A DNA stretch of 64,000 nt from the NCBI GenBank assembly GCA_029216955.1, contig JANAVB010004096.1, positions 159,501 through 223,500 on the forward strand, given 5' to 3'. The notes beneath the pieces were generated by a model, which saw nothing but the letters and a program-made list of their open reading frames with translations, was not told where the DNA came from and did no database searches. The number at the start of each line of letters is the position of its first letter. The stretch's first letter is position 1. The DNA is from Iris pallida. Lineage: Eukaryota > Streptophyta > Magnoliopsida > Asparagales > Iridaceae. Shown here in pieces: positions 9,708 to 21,479 of this stretch. The position numbers and the translations under genes are program-made.

Positions 9708-10982
9708 ATGGTAGAGACTCGATCGCAGCGTGCCGTCCATGAGGATGCTATAGAGGGGACTGCTACCTCTCAGCCAGTACGGCGAGGCCAGGGGACTGCA
9801 GCTCTTGTCACCTCAGCTTGTGTTGAGACCTCGGCAGCCGCAGCAGGGGGTATGCATCCACCGACTGGGAGGCAGGACCCGGTCTATCCAGAGGATCCTT
9901 TCCAGCCACCACCGCCTCCAGGACATGTGGATGCAACTCAGATGTTCGCATACTTCCAGCAGTTCATGGACCGACAGCAGGCTCGACAGGACGGAGGCAT
10001 GGAGTTGGCCGTCACGACAGCCGCAGCTCGGCCAGTGGTGCAGCAGCAGAGGACACCAGGGATCGAGCAGTTCCAGAAGATGATCCCCAGAGACTTCATG
10101 CGGACAAAGGGGATCCTGTATGCCGACGAGTGGATCGAGCATATGGAGGAGATCTTCCGCTTGGCCAGGATTCCAGCAGACCTTCAGATCGAGGCCGCAG
10201 CTAGCCGGATGCGAGATCTTGCTCGCACCTGGTATCAGTCGGACCCCAAGGTGGGGGTACCACGGCAGACTTGGGAGCAGTTTAGGGGCTTTTTCAAGAA
10301 GAAGTTCTTTCCGGATTCAGCAGTCAGAGCCTTGGAGACACAGTTTGAGAGCTTGGTCCAGGGGAGCCTCTCAGTTGAGGAGTATGCGGGAGAGTTTGGC
10401 CGTCTCGACAGGTTTGTTGAGGGATTGAACGAGACGGCGAAGGCCCAGAGGTTCCGAAAGGGTCTAGTCAAGGAGGTCAAGTCCCTGACCAAGGGGAACA
10501 GAGATGCTACGTTTGAGGAGATCTTGACGGGAGCCCTGTTAGCTGAGGATGATCTTGAGCTTAGGCTCAAGAGAGGGAGATACCCAGTTGGAGGCAGTAG
10601 CAGCGGGGGCCAGGCCAAGAGGCCCCACTTTCAGTTTCAGCAGCCGAGGTAATTCCAGCCTCAGCCGATCCAGCAGAGGCCAGCTCAGCACCAGCAGCAG
10701 CCGAGGCAGCACCAGCAGGGCCAAAGGTAGGTTACCACTTGTAGATACTGTAGGAGGAATGGACATGCTGCCAGTGAGTGCAGGAAGAGGCTGGGCCTGT
10801 ACCTAGTGTGTGGCTCAGCAGATCACCATATGAGGGAGTGTGGTATGGAACGAGCAGCTCCGGAAGGTGGAGCCAGGGCTCCAGTGGGCCAGCAGCGGGG
10901 ACCAGCCCTGCCGACGCAGCAGCAGAGGTTTATCCAGCACTAGCAGCAGGCCAGGAGAGGCCAGCAGGGGCAAGCTTTCGCC
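9708..10982 (+). pseudogene. gag: gypsy-1 gag (capsid and zinc knuckles), broken
   Basis: Gag packages the RNA into virus-like particles. The start is taken at the ATG at 9708 (MVETRSQRAV), because the triplets just upstream lie in a pyrimidine-rich leader ending TATCTTCAG. The frame holds a Gln/Pro-rich N-terminus, then a Retrotrans_gag capsid domain (about 10060-10480, with DEWIEHMEEIF and RTWYQSD), then two zinc knuckles. The first, CRYCRRNGHAASEC, is intact; the second has lost its first Cys (YLVCGSADHHMREC). Nonsense codons in frame are TAA 10650-10652, TAG 10728-10730 and TAG 10941-10943. The last two probably come from CAG. Protease follows in the same frame with no gap, so this is the front of one gag-pol polyprotein. 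Confidence 0.88.
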
Positions 10983-13900
10983 ATGGCAGCTGGAGATGCA
11001 GAGGTGACTGGAGAGCTGATTGCAGGTTCGATTCTTCTCGACTCCAGTCCAGCATTTGTATTATTTGATTTCGGTGCATCGCATAGCTTCATTTCAGTAT
11101 CTTTTGCGATTAGATACGGTATCATAGCTGAATCGTTGCCTAGGACTTACAAGATCACGACCGGGGGTGGTATTATCCTCGTGAGTGATGTTTGTAAGGG
11201 TAGGAGAGTAGTTTTGGGAGGCCGTGAGTTGGAGGTGAGCCTGCTCGTAATGCCATTGCCAAACTACGATATAGTACTAGGCATGGATTGGTTGAGCAGG
11301 CACCACGCCAGCATTGATTGCAGAGGGGATAGAGTTCTGTTCAGAGCGCCAGGGGAGCCAGAGTTCGAGTACTCCAGACGTCAGGCAGAGCAGAGCAGCG
11401 GAGTCTTCTGTGGAGTCTCGGTCGAGGAGCAGACGATTCCACACCCCTTGATAGCAGAGTATATGGATGTTTTCTCGGAGGAGTTGCTGGGACTGCCACC
11501 AGACAGGGACATTGAGTTCTCGATAGACTTGGTTCCAGGAGCGGAACCCATCTCTCAGCATGTCTATCGGGTGAACAACAGCGAGCTGGTGGAGCTGAAG
11601 AAGCAAGTGGATGAGCTACAGGACAAGGGCTTCATCCGCTCGAGTTCGTCGCCATGGGGTGCACCAGTGTTGTTCGTGCCGAAGAAGGATGGGTCAGTAC
11701 GCATGTGTATTGACTATAGGGCACTCAACAACCTCACGATAAGAACAGATACCCACTGCCGCGGATCGACGATCTGTTTGACCAGTTGAGCGGAGCTCGG
11801 GTATTCTCCAAGATTGATCTGAGGTCGGGATATCACCAGGTGAAGGTGAAGGGGGAGGATATTCCCAAGACCGCTTTCAGGACGCGGTATGGACAGTTCG
11901 AGTTTTTGGTTATGTCGTTTGGGCTAACCAATGCTCCAGTTGTGTTTATGAACCTTATGAACAAGTTGTTCCATCAGTATCTGGATTAGTTTGTAGTAGT
12001 GTTTATAGATGATATCTTGATATATTCCAAGATTGAGGAGGAGCACGAGGAGCATTTGAGGATAGTACTGGAGATTCTGAGGAAGGAGCAGTTTTATGGA
12101 AAACTCTCCAAGTGTAAGTTTTTCCTGGACCGGGTAGATTTCTTGGGGCACGTGGTGACTGGAGATGGTATCTCAGTTGACCCCAAGAAGATTGTAGCAG
12201 TTGAGGCATGGACAGCGCCGACTTCAGTTGCAGAGATCAGGAGCTTCCTGGGGCTGGCAGGGTATTACCGGAGGTTTGTGCAGGATTTCTCCCGGGTTGC
12301 AGAGCCGTTGACACGGTTGACCCGGAAGGATACTGAGTATGTATGGTCAGAGGAGTGTCAGGCAGCTTTTGATGAGTTGAAGAAGCGGCTGACGACAGCT
12401 CCGATTCTGACGTTGCCTTCAGGATCAGGTAGATTCACTATTTATAGTGATGCTTCAGGGAAGGGGCTGGGTTGTGTGTTACAGCAGCACGGGAAGGTGA
12501 TTACCTATGCTTCCAGGCAGTTACGTCCCCACGAGAAGAACTACCCTACCCACGACCTGGAGCTGGCAGCAATGATTTTTGCTTTGAAGCTGTGGAAGCA
12601 TTATCTGTATGGTGAGCGGGTGGAGATCTTCACAGATCACAAGAGCCTAAAGTATGTGTTCATCCAGAAGGAGTTGAACATGAGACAGCGCAGATGGTTG
12701 GAGTTGATAAAGGACTTCGATATTGTACTGTAGTATCATCCAGGGAAGGCCAACGTGGTTGCCGATGCCTTGAGTAGGTATCCGACAGCCATGTGTTTGA
12801 CCATGGATCGGCATTTGCTTGCCGACTTGGAGAGCCTTGGAATTGAGGTGATCGTGCCAGGAGTGCAGATGCAGCTATGGGCGATGCAGATTCAGTCAGA
12901 CTTGATGGACAGGATCAAGGCGGCTCAGTTTCAGGATGTGGCTTTTCAGAGTATCAGAGAGCAGATCAGTATAGGAGTGGGGGATCCTGAGTTTTCACTT
13001 GCAGAGGATGGTGCCCTGAGGCACGGTGTCAGGCTATATGTGCCTAACGGGGAGCTCAGAGAGCAGATTATGCAGGAGGCCTACAGATCTCAGTACTCTA
13101 TACACCCGGGTACCAACAAGATGTACCGAGATCTGCGGGAGCATGTATGGTGGTCAGGAATGAAGCGGAAGGTGTCCCACTTCGTAGCTAGATGCTTGGT
13201 CTGTTAGCAGGTCAAGGCAGAGAGACAGAGGCCCGGTGGATTGTTGCAGCCGCTGCCCATTCCCGAGTGGAAATGGGAGCATATCACGATGGACTTTGTT
13301 TCAGGATTGCCGCGTACTCCGGGAGGGAAAGACGCGATTTGGGTCATCGTCGATAGGTTGACCAAATCGGCCCACTTCTTGCCATTCAAGGTGGGCACGT
13401 CTACAGAGAGGCTGGCGGAGATGTATATGCGACAGATAGTCAGGATCCACGGAGTTCCGGTCAGCATCGTCTCAGATCGGGATAGCCGTTTTACTTCCCA
13501 TTTCTGGAGGAGTCTGCAGACCAGCTTGGGCACTCAGCTCAAGTTTAGTACTGCATACCACCCCCAGACGGACGGACAGTCGGAGCGGACTATTTAGACC
13601 CTTGAGGATATGCTGCGGACGTGCGTTCTAGACTTTGGAGGTTCCTGGGAGGATCATCTTCATTTGGTGGAGTTTGCCTATAACAATAGTTTTCAGGCCA
13701 GCATCGAGATGTCACCTTTCGAGGCTCTGTACGGGCGTAGGTGCCGTACACCCTTATCCTGGGATGATATTGGTGAGCGAGCTTTGCTGGGGCCAAAAAT
13801 GATTGTGGATGCGGCCGAGAATGTGAAGCTCATCAGGGACAGACTTCGCGTGGCGCAGGACAGACATCGGCACTGGGCCGATAGCCACCGGAGACCCTTG

Positions 13901-14424
13901 GAGTTTGAGGTACAGATTAGAGTAGGATTAAATTTAGGTTGTTGTTTATGATTTTGATCATGTTTGTTATTTATTTTAATTGAGACCTTGCTTGTGATTA
14001 GGTCGGAGACCAGGTTTTCTTGAGGATATCTCCGACTCGTGGTATGGTACATTTTGGTGGAGGCGAAAAGCTTAGCCCGCGCTTCATCGGCCCTTTCGTT
14101 ATCAGCGGGAGAGTCGGTGACGTGGCTTAAAGGCTAGACTTACCGCCTGCACTTGTGGGGGTCCACAACGTATTCCATGTATCACAGTTGAGATGGTACG
14201 TGGCTGACCCTAGCCATGTGCTCGATCATTCGGAGATTGAGGTGGGTCCTTCTCTCAGCTATCCAGAGCAGCCTGTGGAGATTCTGGATCGACGGGAGAA
14301 GGTTCTGAGGAACCAGGTGATACCCTTGGTACGCATCGCATGGAGGCATCATTCTCCAAGAGAGTCTACCTGGGAGCGGGAGGATGAGATGCGCGAGCGG
14401 TACCCCTATCTTTTTGGACCGTGA
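10983..14424 (+). pseudogene. pol: gypsy-1 pol: protease, RT, RNase H, integrase, chromodomain-like tail
   Basis: Protease (about 11000-11330) has [12 protein letters not shown], where the usual Ser of D-S-G-A is Phe. RT (about 11600-12200) has [11 protein letters not shown] and FIDD. RNase H (about 12430-12720) has YSDAS and [10 protein letters not shown]. Integrase has an intact HHCC finger (13080-13200), [15 protein letters not shown] and the SERT glutamate. The tail STWEREDEMRERYPYLF is the degenerate chromodomain-like end of Tekay/Del elements. Damage: a one-base deletion near 11740, TAG at 11987, 12731, 13205 and 13595, and TAA at 14128. The gypsy-3 sibling has CAG at all four TAG sites. 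A 92-bp intron-like insertion lies at 13910-14001. Confidence 0.9.
13910..14001 (+). other. Intron-like insertion in gypsy-1 integrase C-terminal region
   Basis: Coding runs PLEFE up to 13909 and resumes VGDQVFLRIS at 14002. The 92 bases between start GTACAG, end GTGATTAG, are AT-rich with a T-rich 3' half, and are not a multiple of three. Removing them restores the frame seen downstream. Gypsy-2 and gypsy-3 run straight through the same place (PLEFSFGDHVFLRIS and PLKFAIGDHVFLRIS) with no insertion. It therefore looks like a small spliceosomal intron. No transcript evidence is available. Confidence 0.65.
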
Positions 14425-14489
14425 GGTATACTTTCTATTCTTCTCATCAGTTGCATTTCGCCTTTCAATTTCGAGGACAAAATTCTTTT

Positions 14490-14503
14490 AAGGAGGATAG
14501 ATT
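14490..14503 (+). promoter_or_regulatory. gypsy-1 polypurine tract
   Basis: AAGGAGGATAGATT directly abuts the 3' LTR start at 14504, where plus-strand DNA synthesis is primed. It is preceded by GAGGACAAAATTCTTTTAAG, a box shared almost exactly with gypsy-3. Confidence 0.85.
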
Positions 14504-14908
14504 TGTCACTACCACATTTCTAGTGTGAGGGTATTTTTGTCATTTTGGGGTATTTTTAAATTTATTGGAATTAATTAGAATTTATGGGAATTTTTGGGAA
14601 TTTATTGAAATTGTTTGACTAGGTTGACTTTTGGCTAGTGTTGACTTTGTAGACCTACCTAGAAACTAACCCTAGTTAGTGGGCCATGGTTAGGTCAAGA
14701 GACTCTAGTCTAACCTAGCCTAGCACTTGGTTTAAGTCATTTTAGCAAATAGGAATAGAAGTCATAAGTCATGACTTGTGGTTTTAGAACCTTGTTTAAA
14801 TCTAATCTACATTTAGCTTTGTAGTTTGGCCCAAGGCCCAATAGCTTGACAAACCCTAACCCAATCTCCAAGTGGCCGGCCACACCCTATGCCTAGGGAT
14901 TCCCCCCA

Positions 14909-14916
14909 TATATAAT
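14909..14916 (+). promoter_or_regulatory. gypsy-1 3' LTR TATA box
   Basis: TATATAAT in the same context as in the 5' LTR. If active it could drive read-out transcription into the flanking Tat-like element, antisense to that element's genes. Confidence 0.5.
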
Positions 14917-15435
14917 CCCTCTCAAAACTAGGGTTGCCTCTTTCTTAGGAAGAGCCCTATTTTCAAGGAGGTGAGTTCTTATCTTCATTAATTCACCATA
15001 ATTTCATTATAGGTCCTAAAATCCCCAAATCAGTTGCAATAGTTTCTAACATTGGTATTCTTGCTGTTATGGAGGTTTTGGTCCAGTTTGCTATTGATTG
15101 GAAGTGATTTGGACATCAAGCAAAGAGCTAGAAAGAGCCATTTTCCATTGAAAGTTCACATAGAGGTAACTTCTCCAAATTTCCATGAAATTTCATGTAG
15201 TCTTCACCAATAGGAAGCCCTCAGGGTCCCCCTAGGGTTTGGATAGGTTTCGTTCCTGGTGTCGGAGCTTTCGTGTCCGTTCTGGAAACGTATCAGTGAC
15301 CATGCATTGTGTTCGACGAAATGCCTCAAAGGGCATTTCGATCGATTTATTTCATTATTTTTGAATAGGAATAATAGATCTGATGTTGTCTTTTGATTCC
15401 TGTGCTTGTGTATTAGTGTCGTGTCATTTTCGTGT

Positions 15436-15916
15436 CGTTTTGATAGCTTGGACACGCGCGTGCATACGGTCGCGCGCTGCTACAGGGATCCCCTGCTACT
15501 CGGGGGCAAGAACTCCCTGGACACGACACGTGGACACGAAATATTTGACACACACGATGGGGCAGTGTCTGTCATGACACTCCCCAAGTGACACGACCTC
15601 TCGTGTCGTGTCGGAGGTGCACGACACACCACACGGGATTTACACACAGTCTGTGTACTCGTGTGGATGGGCTCTGATACGCGTGTCTAACTTGGACACG
15701 TGGACACGAGGACCCAGGACAGTTGGACCTAGACCTAGCCTAAGTGTAGGGGTACCCAGGTGCATGAGCATGAGGCCCACCTCGTGTTGTGTCGTGTGCA
15801 CGACACGCGTGCACACACGCACGAGGCAGTGCACTGCTGTGCAGTACCAGTGCACTGTTTTGACATCTGGGTTGTCTGGACACGTTGTGTCCATCTTGTT
15901 GGACACAAATAGGTTA
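15436..15916. repeat. gypsy-1 GACACG/CGTGTC array (3' LTR)
   Basis: Copy of the 6140-6620 array, with only a few substitutions. The direct and inverted word order is preserved. Confidence 0.8.
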
Positions 15917-17533
15917 CAGGACACCTATAAGATGTAGATTCATGTTGCCAACTCCTTACTTTATGTTTAAATGTAATTTTATTAGTTAATTCCAAACTTG
16001 TAAAATCTGGAATGTTATGTAGTATCAGTCTTTTGATTCCAATTTTCAAATATGAATTTTTGATAGATTTTTAACCTGCAAATTATTGTTTAATTCATGT
16101 TTTTAAAGTTCAAAAGTGTTCTCCTACAGCTAACCTAGCTATGTGATGAATTTGGGCTCTTTTTGTGTTCCTTTTGGCTGTCTTTGGGATCAAATAGGGT
16201 AAACTGGACTGTGGTTCAGTTTGGGATCTTGATGAGTGTGGGACTGAACTGAGGTTGGTTGTGTTTGACCTGAGAATTTCAGTGAGTAGCACTGTTGAGC
16301 CTGTCATTTGGTTATGGTTAAAACCTGAGATTAAATTCCTTTGAACAGTTGTGCAAAACCTGGGTAATGATTAGGAAATTCAGTATAATAATTAACAGGC
16401 TTGGGCTGCCACTTTGTTACACTGATAACTTCTTCATTTCTTCCATTTACTGTCAACATTGATTCATGCTACCATGTTAATCCTTGCATTACCTACCTTG
16501 CCCTGTCAACTTTCTTTTCAGTTCCTATTTAACCTGGAATGTTCACTATTAAGTATTTTAAACCTGGGATTATAAGACTGTCAAGTATTTGATAAAAACT
16601 GAGACTTAAGGTACATGAATTGATTTCCTTTTCTTGGTTATTCCTGTCACATGATGCAATGTTTTCTGCAAATGTAATCTGAGCTTATTGGGTTAATCTG
16701 AGAACTGAGTTTTGGGTTATGGTTATGTAAAAACCAAGGAATTGGGTTTCCTTCCCTTCTTCCTTCGATTTGAGTTTCCAGTATTAGCTTAACTTGGAAA
16801 TGAGGTAAAGAAAGGGGGGAACTTGATGTTAATGTGAAGCCTATTATGGCTTGAATGTTTTCCCATATCCTTCACTGTTCTCATGAATATATATATGCAC
16901 ACTGTCACATTATCCTGCCACATTATTTTCCTGCACACACTGATTACTAGCCTATACTTCCTGTTAACACTGACATACACACACTATTCTATATTCATAT
17001 TATCCTGCCACATTATTTTTCTGTACACTGTTCTCTTGTATGCCATATACACACACACACACATGATATACACCACTAGCTCTCTCTCTTTCTCTATTTT
17101 AAGTATTGTTGTAGGCTATGTTGTTAGGATACACAATAGATATATGTGAACTTGTATGAATTTGTGTGAGTATATATATATAGATATCTATGCTTTCCTT
17201 GTTAGCTAATGTGGTAGGTTTCACTTTAGTCTAGATTTGGTAGTGTATTTTGGGTGTATAGTAAAATTGTGACTTGTTAAGATATTCTAGTTTCTAGCTA
17301 AGCTTTTGAGATGTGTTTTGTATAGGCTTGCTTAGCTTTGCTAGGCATGGTGCTAACTTGTATAGGTTGGAATAGCCTAGTTTAGACTCAACTAGACTTG
17401 GTTGACCTAGTTTGACTTCTAGAGTTGACCAAGAGTTGACTTTGGCTTAGATTGACTTAGAATCATATAGAATGCATAGTAGGACTCCATTTTGATATTC
17501 TGGACTTGTTGTGACTTGTGCTGTTCTGATTAG

Positions 17534-17591
17534 GAGCCAGACACCACTCCTTGGACAGTATGTTTCATACCGGACACTCAGTTACAGGCGA
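17534..17591 (+). other. Candidate small exon 1, 3' LTR copy
   Basis: 58 nt between GATTAG and GA|GTACAT. It keeps the DTTPW-coding core and the same length as the 5' LTR copy, though Arg (CGT) at 8275 is now Cys (TGT). Confidence 0.4.
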
Positions 17592-18291
17592 GTACATTCT
17601 CTGATCATTTTATATCCTGTTTAGAATTATTTCCTGCAGTAGATTACTTTACTTGTACTGTCACGATGGTCACACGGATTGGTACTATATGGATCCTTTC
17701 TTGAGATGTTATCCTTAGGGAGCATCGGGTACTCTATGTTCTGTGTGTTCTACTTATATGGCGTATCACTATGCTTCATTGGTTCCTTAATCACTTACGA
17801 CATATACTCTTATGATCGTAGAGTCTTCCTGGAATCCTTATCCCATTTATGGGACTACTATGTATCACCTTCGGGGTCTATCACGTTCGGGGTTCATCAC
17901 CTTCGGGGTCTATCACCTTCGGGGTCTGTTATATAGCATCATATAACATAACCTGGCTGGATCCTTGTGTATTGATTGGGGGTATGGGAGAGTATAAATG
18001 GACATGTGAATAATACACCAGTAGTATAGTATCAGAATCATTCCATAGTGTAGCATCAGAATCATCCCAGGCCATTTACATGTTCATATTTTACTCTGAT
18101 TCACTAGTCACTGCTAGTTCTTTATGTATAGTAGATATTTCTATTACAGTTCTCTCTCTGTTTACATACTGCACTTCTTTCAGTACTTGTATCTTACTTT
18201 ACTGCATGTTTATATTTTCTAACCTGTTATGAATTGTTGAGATGTACTGTGCTCGCTCCTGTCCTGACTGGACCTGTTGAAAATATTACAG

Positions 18292-18407
18292 AGGACGAGG
18301 AGGAGGCCTGCCTGGACACCTACTACGGGGCAGCCCTTGATGATACCTGTGAGCTGGACCCTCAGGAGGATCCAGCAGTAGCTGAGGACCTTCCCCCGAC
18401 TGCCTAG
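18292..18407 (+). other. Candidate small exon 2, 3' LTR copy
   Basis: Follows AATATTACAG. It keeps the acidic frame and the EDLPPTA-stop ending with no frameshift or nonsense codon; one Tyr is changed to Cys. Its length (116 nt) is identical to the 5' LTR copy. Confidence 0.45.
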
Positions 18408-18760
18408 ACTAGATAGTTAGGCTATTATCTTTATGTAGTTGGATCATGTTCTAGTTAGACTCTTTATTTGGAGATCAGTTTGTATATATTCTTTTATCTG
18501 AGACCTTGTACTGCTGGGATTATCTTAGACTACTGTTTTATCTATTTCATTTCCTTGAGTTCTTTTCATATCGTGCTATATCTTCCTTAGTTGTGATTGA
18601 GTTTCTATTGCTATGTCACCCCCATTCGGGGAGTATAAACTGTTTAGATATTTACATTGCTAGATGTTGTGACCTAGGACAGCATTCTATCGCCGACACT
18701 GCGGCGTAGGCTGGACGTATTCACGTCACGTGCCCTTACTCTAGGGTGCGGGTTGTGACA

Positions 18761-18765
18761 ACTTT
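18761..18765. repeat. Target-site duplication, right copy (ACTTT)
   Basis: Exact match to 5204-5208, directly after the terminal TGACA of gypsy-1. Confidence 0.9.
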
Positions 18766-18960
18766 GCCTCACGGCGTTGTTAGTGGGATAAGGCCTTGAG
18801 CAATATCATAGGCCGGTGGAAGATTGACTACTTCTATTGTCACCCTTGGGATGGAGACAACGCTGTCTTGAGCCTCTGTCCTCGAAAAACTTCTGAACTG
18901 GAGGGTAACAATGTTGGTTGTGATAGTCTTTTCCTCGTAGTCGAATGAGATGACCTTGGC

Positions 18961-19880
18961 CTAAATGAGACGTTGGATATGCCTTTTCAACACGTAACAG
19001 TCGCATGTTGAATGGTGAACATACTGGTGATAGTGGCAGTAATTTGGTTTGTTAACCTTTCCTACTTCATCTGGGCGCTTAGGAAGTGGGAGTTGAAGTT
19101 TGCCACCCTTCATCAACATATCGAAGAGTTCTAGTGTATCTTCATTGTTGAAGGAGTAGGTTTCTTTCGGCCTTGGTGTTTCGACAGGCTTCTGGTTTGT
19201 TGATACTGAACCTTTGGAGATGTTGACGATCATGGCTTGCTTCCCTTTACTATCCTTGGGGACAGGGTTATTGCTAGATGAGCGCTTCCATTTGTCTTTG
19301 AGTGAGGGAAAACTCAATCCCAGCAGTTGTGCATCTCGGGCCTTTCTCTCGGCTACATCTGCCTCTGTGATGAAGGGTGTCCACTCTATGTAAGGAGCTT
19401 TGTGCCATAATTTAATTGCAGAGAGCATGTTCTTGCAACATGAATCCATGAGCATGGGTTCGGGGACACTAGGTGGTGGCCTCAAAGCTGTTTTACAGAA
19501 GCGCTCAATATAAGCACGTACATGCTCTTTCTCTTTCTGGACAATGTCCATAAGAGTAGACATCATCATGTCCATTCCTCCTTCATAGAATTGAGCAAGA
19601 AAGAGACGCTTCAAATCGTTGAATGACGAAAAGCAATTGTCGGGGAGACTGTAAAACCATTCGTAGGCTACCCCCTACAATGCCCTTATGAATATGTTTA
19701 TGAGCAGAGCGTTGTCTTTTGGCAGATGCCCAGTTTCCGAGGTGAAGTACCTCAGGTATTGGCGAGGAGACTCCTTCGTGTCAAATGGCACAAGCATCTG
19801 TGGCTTTTACTTGGAAGGATATATCACATTATCCCACTCGACAGGATCGATATGGTTTCCGAATTCCTATTATTTGCAGT
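18961..19880 (-). pseudogene. gag: Tat-like gag (capsid and nucleocapsid region)
   Basis: On the minus strand the gag domain begins near 19880 (DPVEWDN, then KESPRQYLRYFT and AYEWFYSLPDNCFSSF), continues MKRLFLAQFYEGGMD from 19614 and KEKEHVRAYIERF, and ends in a Cys/His-rich block PNYCHYHQYVHHSTCDCYVL near 19020. That order matches the Retrotrans_gag domain and the YC-H-H-C block before the protease in Tat/Ogre elements. Two stops occur before 19614. The frame then runs to 18961, where a stop follows. Downstream coding is split by gypsy-1 and resumes at 5203. Confidence 0.78.
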
Positions 19881-21056
19881 GATTCTCGCTTTTCTCGGGC
19901 GTCATAGTGAGCGTACAATTCTTTGATGGCCAGTTGCATGTCATTCGATATTGCAGGTCCCATTGTTGATGGAGTAGATAACAGCAGCACTGTTTGACTC
20001 AAGATGAGAGTCGCATTAGACCCGCCGTTCGTCCCCGGGTCTTAGTTTGTAGGAGCATGGACATTGGATGTCAATTTCTCCTTGATCTCCAGGACCACTG
20101 AAGTCAAGGCCTGCATAGTCTCGTTTAAATTATTCAGGCCTGTCTCCAGGGCGTCTATACATTTTTAATGACTGGATCCTTCGCTGCTTTCCGTGTTGTC
20201 ACCTTTGGCCTTGAAAACGAATATCATTTACGGATAAATAGAAGGGACGGTAGATCTTTTACTCTCTGGTTCAGACGCCTGAGTCTCGTCATCTCGAGGG
20301 TAAACAAGTAGATTACAATCATCCTTGGACTTGTTATAATTGCTACCCCGAGCTTTTTGGCTGCTTGCGTCTACGGAGGCATCTGTGTCATACAATCCTT
20401 CATTAGGTTGGAACGAGGGATTGTCATGGATGGTAGAGGGTTGGCTAACCCCAGCTAATGTTGCAGCTGAAGCGACATCCCCTTACGACAGGGATCCAAA
20501 TTTGGCGTACGTTGTTGGAACACACCCGTACTGGGCACCATCGTCTTGCTACCTCCAGGTCGGCCCTAGGATTTATTGGCTGAAGTGGAAGGATTCTTAG
20601 AAAGCTCTTGAGAGATGGAGAACCTCGCACCGCATTGCATGAAGCAACGAGGAGTTCATCTTCTTCTTTATTCGATGATTTCTTGTCGAGTCTCTGATGT
20701 ATAGACGCCATAGGTCACAGTCTTTGGAAGATGGACTGCCTCTTCGGTGGTGATACTGTTGTTTGGCAACAACTACAGTTGATGGTGATCTTGGTGCAGG
20801 TGTGCTTTGGGTCATACACGTTGTGCGCAACGGAGTCCTCCTTCTTCTTACATTTATATGGGACCGCCTTGCACAAATCAGAGGCTTCTATTTCTACATT
20901 CATCTCGTACGTGCAGGAGAGCTGCATGCTTGAATGCAGACGTGAAGGTGGCTTTCCTGATCAGTTCCTGCACGTGAGATGTACTTAGGTCCTGATTAGA
21001 GAGTTGCTATTGAGGCAGACTCATTCCATGCTCACAGTAATGCTGCTTGCACTAGT
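19881..21056 (-). other. Tat-like gag N-terminal or leader region, not resolved
   Basis: About 1.2 kb between recognisable gag and the repeat-coding stretch. Many short minus-strand frames are broken by stops and none carries a motif I know. The position suggests the N-terminal part of gag or an extra 5' ORF, as some Tat/Ogre elements have. Confidence 0.35.
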
Positions 21057-21479
21057 CTATCTCCACAGTATGTACCCCTGGCTTGAATCATGTGCATGAG
21101 CGCTTAAGTGACAGCATAGTTTTATTGGCGCAACACGTTGATCGCTTGAAGCGCGTACAGCCCTGGACTTCTTCCTACTACCCCTAGAAGGTGCGTCGTA
21201 TTCAGAATCCAACTGAATGGTTGGCATAGCAGTTTGGTCTCGTAGGGCGTGTGCTACCTTGGATTTTTTCGTGCCATCCCTAGAAGTTGTATGGCGTTCC
21301 GAATCCAACATAATGGTCATCGTAGCATATTTGTCGCACAAGGCGCGTGCTGCCTTGGATCTCTTCACGCTACCCCTAAAAGGTGTGTAACATTCAGAGT
21401 CCAATATAGCTTTACCCAATGGGTAGGCAAGTCTGTCAAAGACAGATCTTCTCGCTTGCACAGCTGCCTTCTTATACAA
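21057..21479 (-). pseudogene. Tat-like 5' ORF with about 32-residue internal repeats
   Basis: A 140-residue minus-strand frame holds three copies of a unit with LDSE near its start, then a Ser-Arg-Gly-like patch, a basic KKSKA patch, an R/H-A-x-x-D patch and a closing Ile, spaced about 32 residues apart. The DNA shows the same periodicity (about 96 bp). It is basic and low in hydrophobic residues, with no known domain. Its position between the primer-binding site and gag fits an extra 5' ORF or an expanded N-terminal gag segment. It may be repeat-driven and non-coding. Confidence 0.4.

Larger units (their letters stand above)
5209..18760 (+). mobile_element. gypsy-1: complete-length Tekay/Del-like chromovirus, decayed
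   Basis: A 13,552-bp element on the + strand. Its two 4257-bp LTRs differ only at scattered positions. Both start TGTCACTACC and end TGACA, and the element is flanked by a 5-bp TSD. The internal region (9466-14503) holds a primer-site-like motif, gag, protease, RT, RNase H, integrase, a degenerate chromodomain-like tail and a polypurine tract. Nine apparent inactivating changes (eight nonsense codons and one frameshift) make it non-autonomous. It sits inside a Tat-like element in the opposite orientation. Confidence 0.93.
14504..18760 (+). repeat. gypsy-1 3' LTR
   Basis: Length 4257 bp, equal to the 5' LTR, with scattered substitutions and compensating indels (for example the T-run near 14530). 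It repeats every landmark: W-boxes, TATA (14909), GACACG array (15436-15916), duplication (from 16906), candidate exon 1 (17534-17591), CACCTTCGGGG array (about 17866-17930) and candidate exon 2 (18292-18407). Confidence 0.93.
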
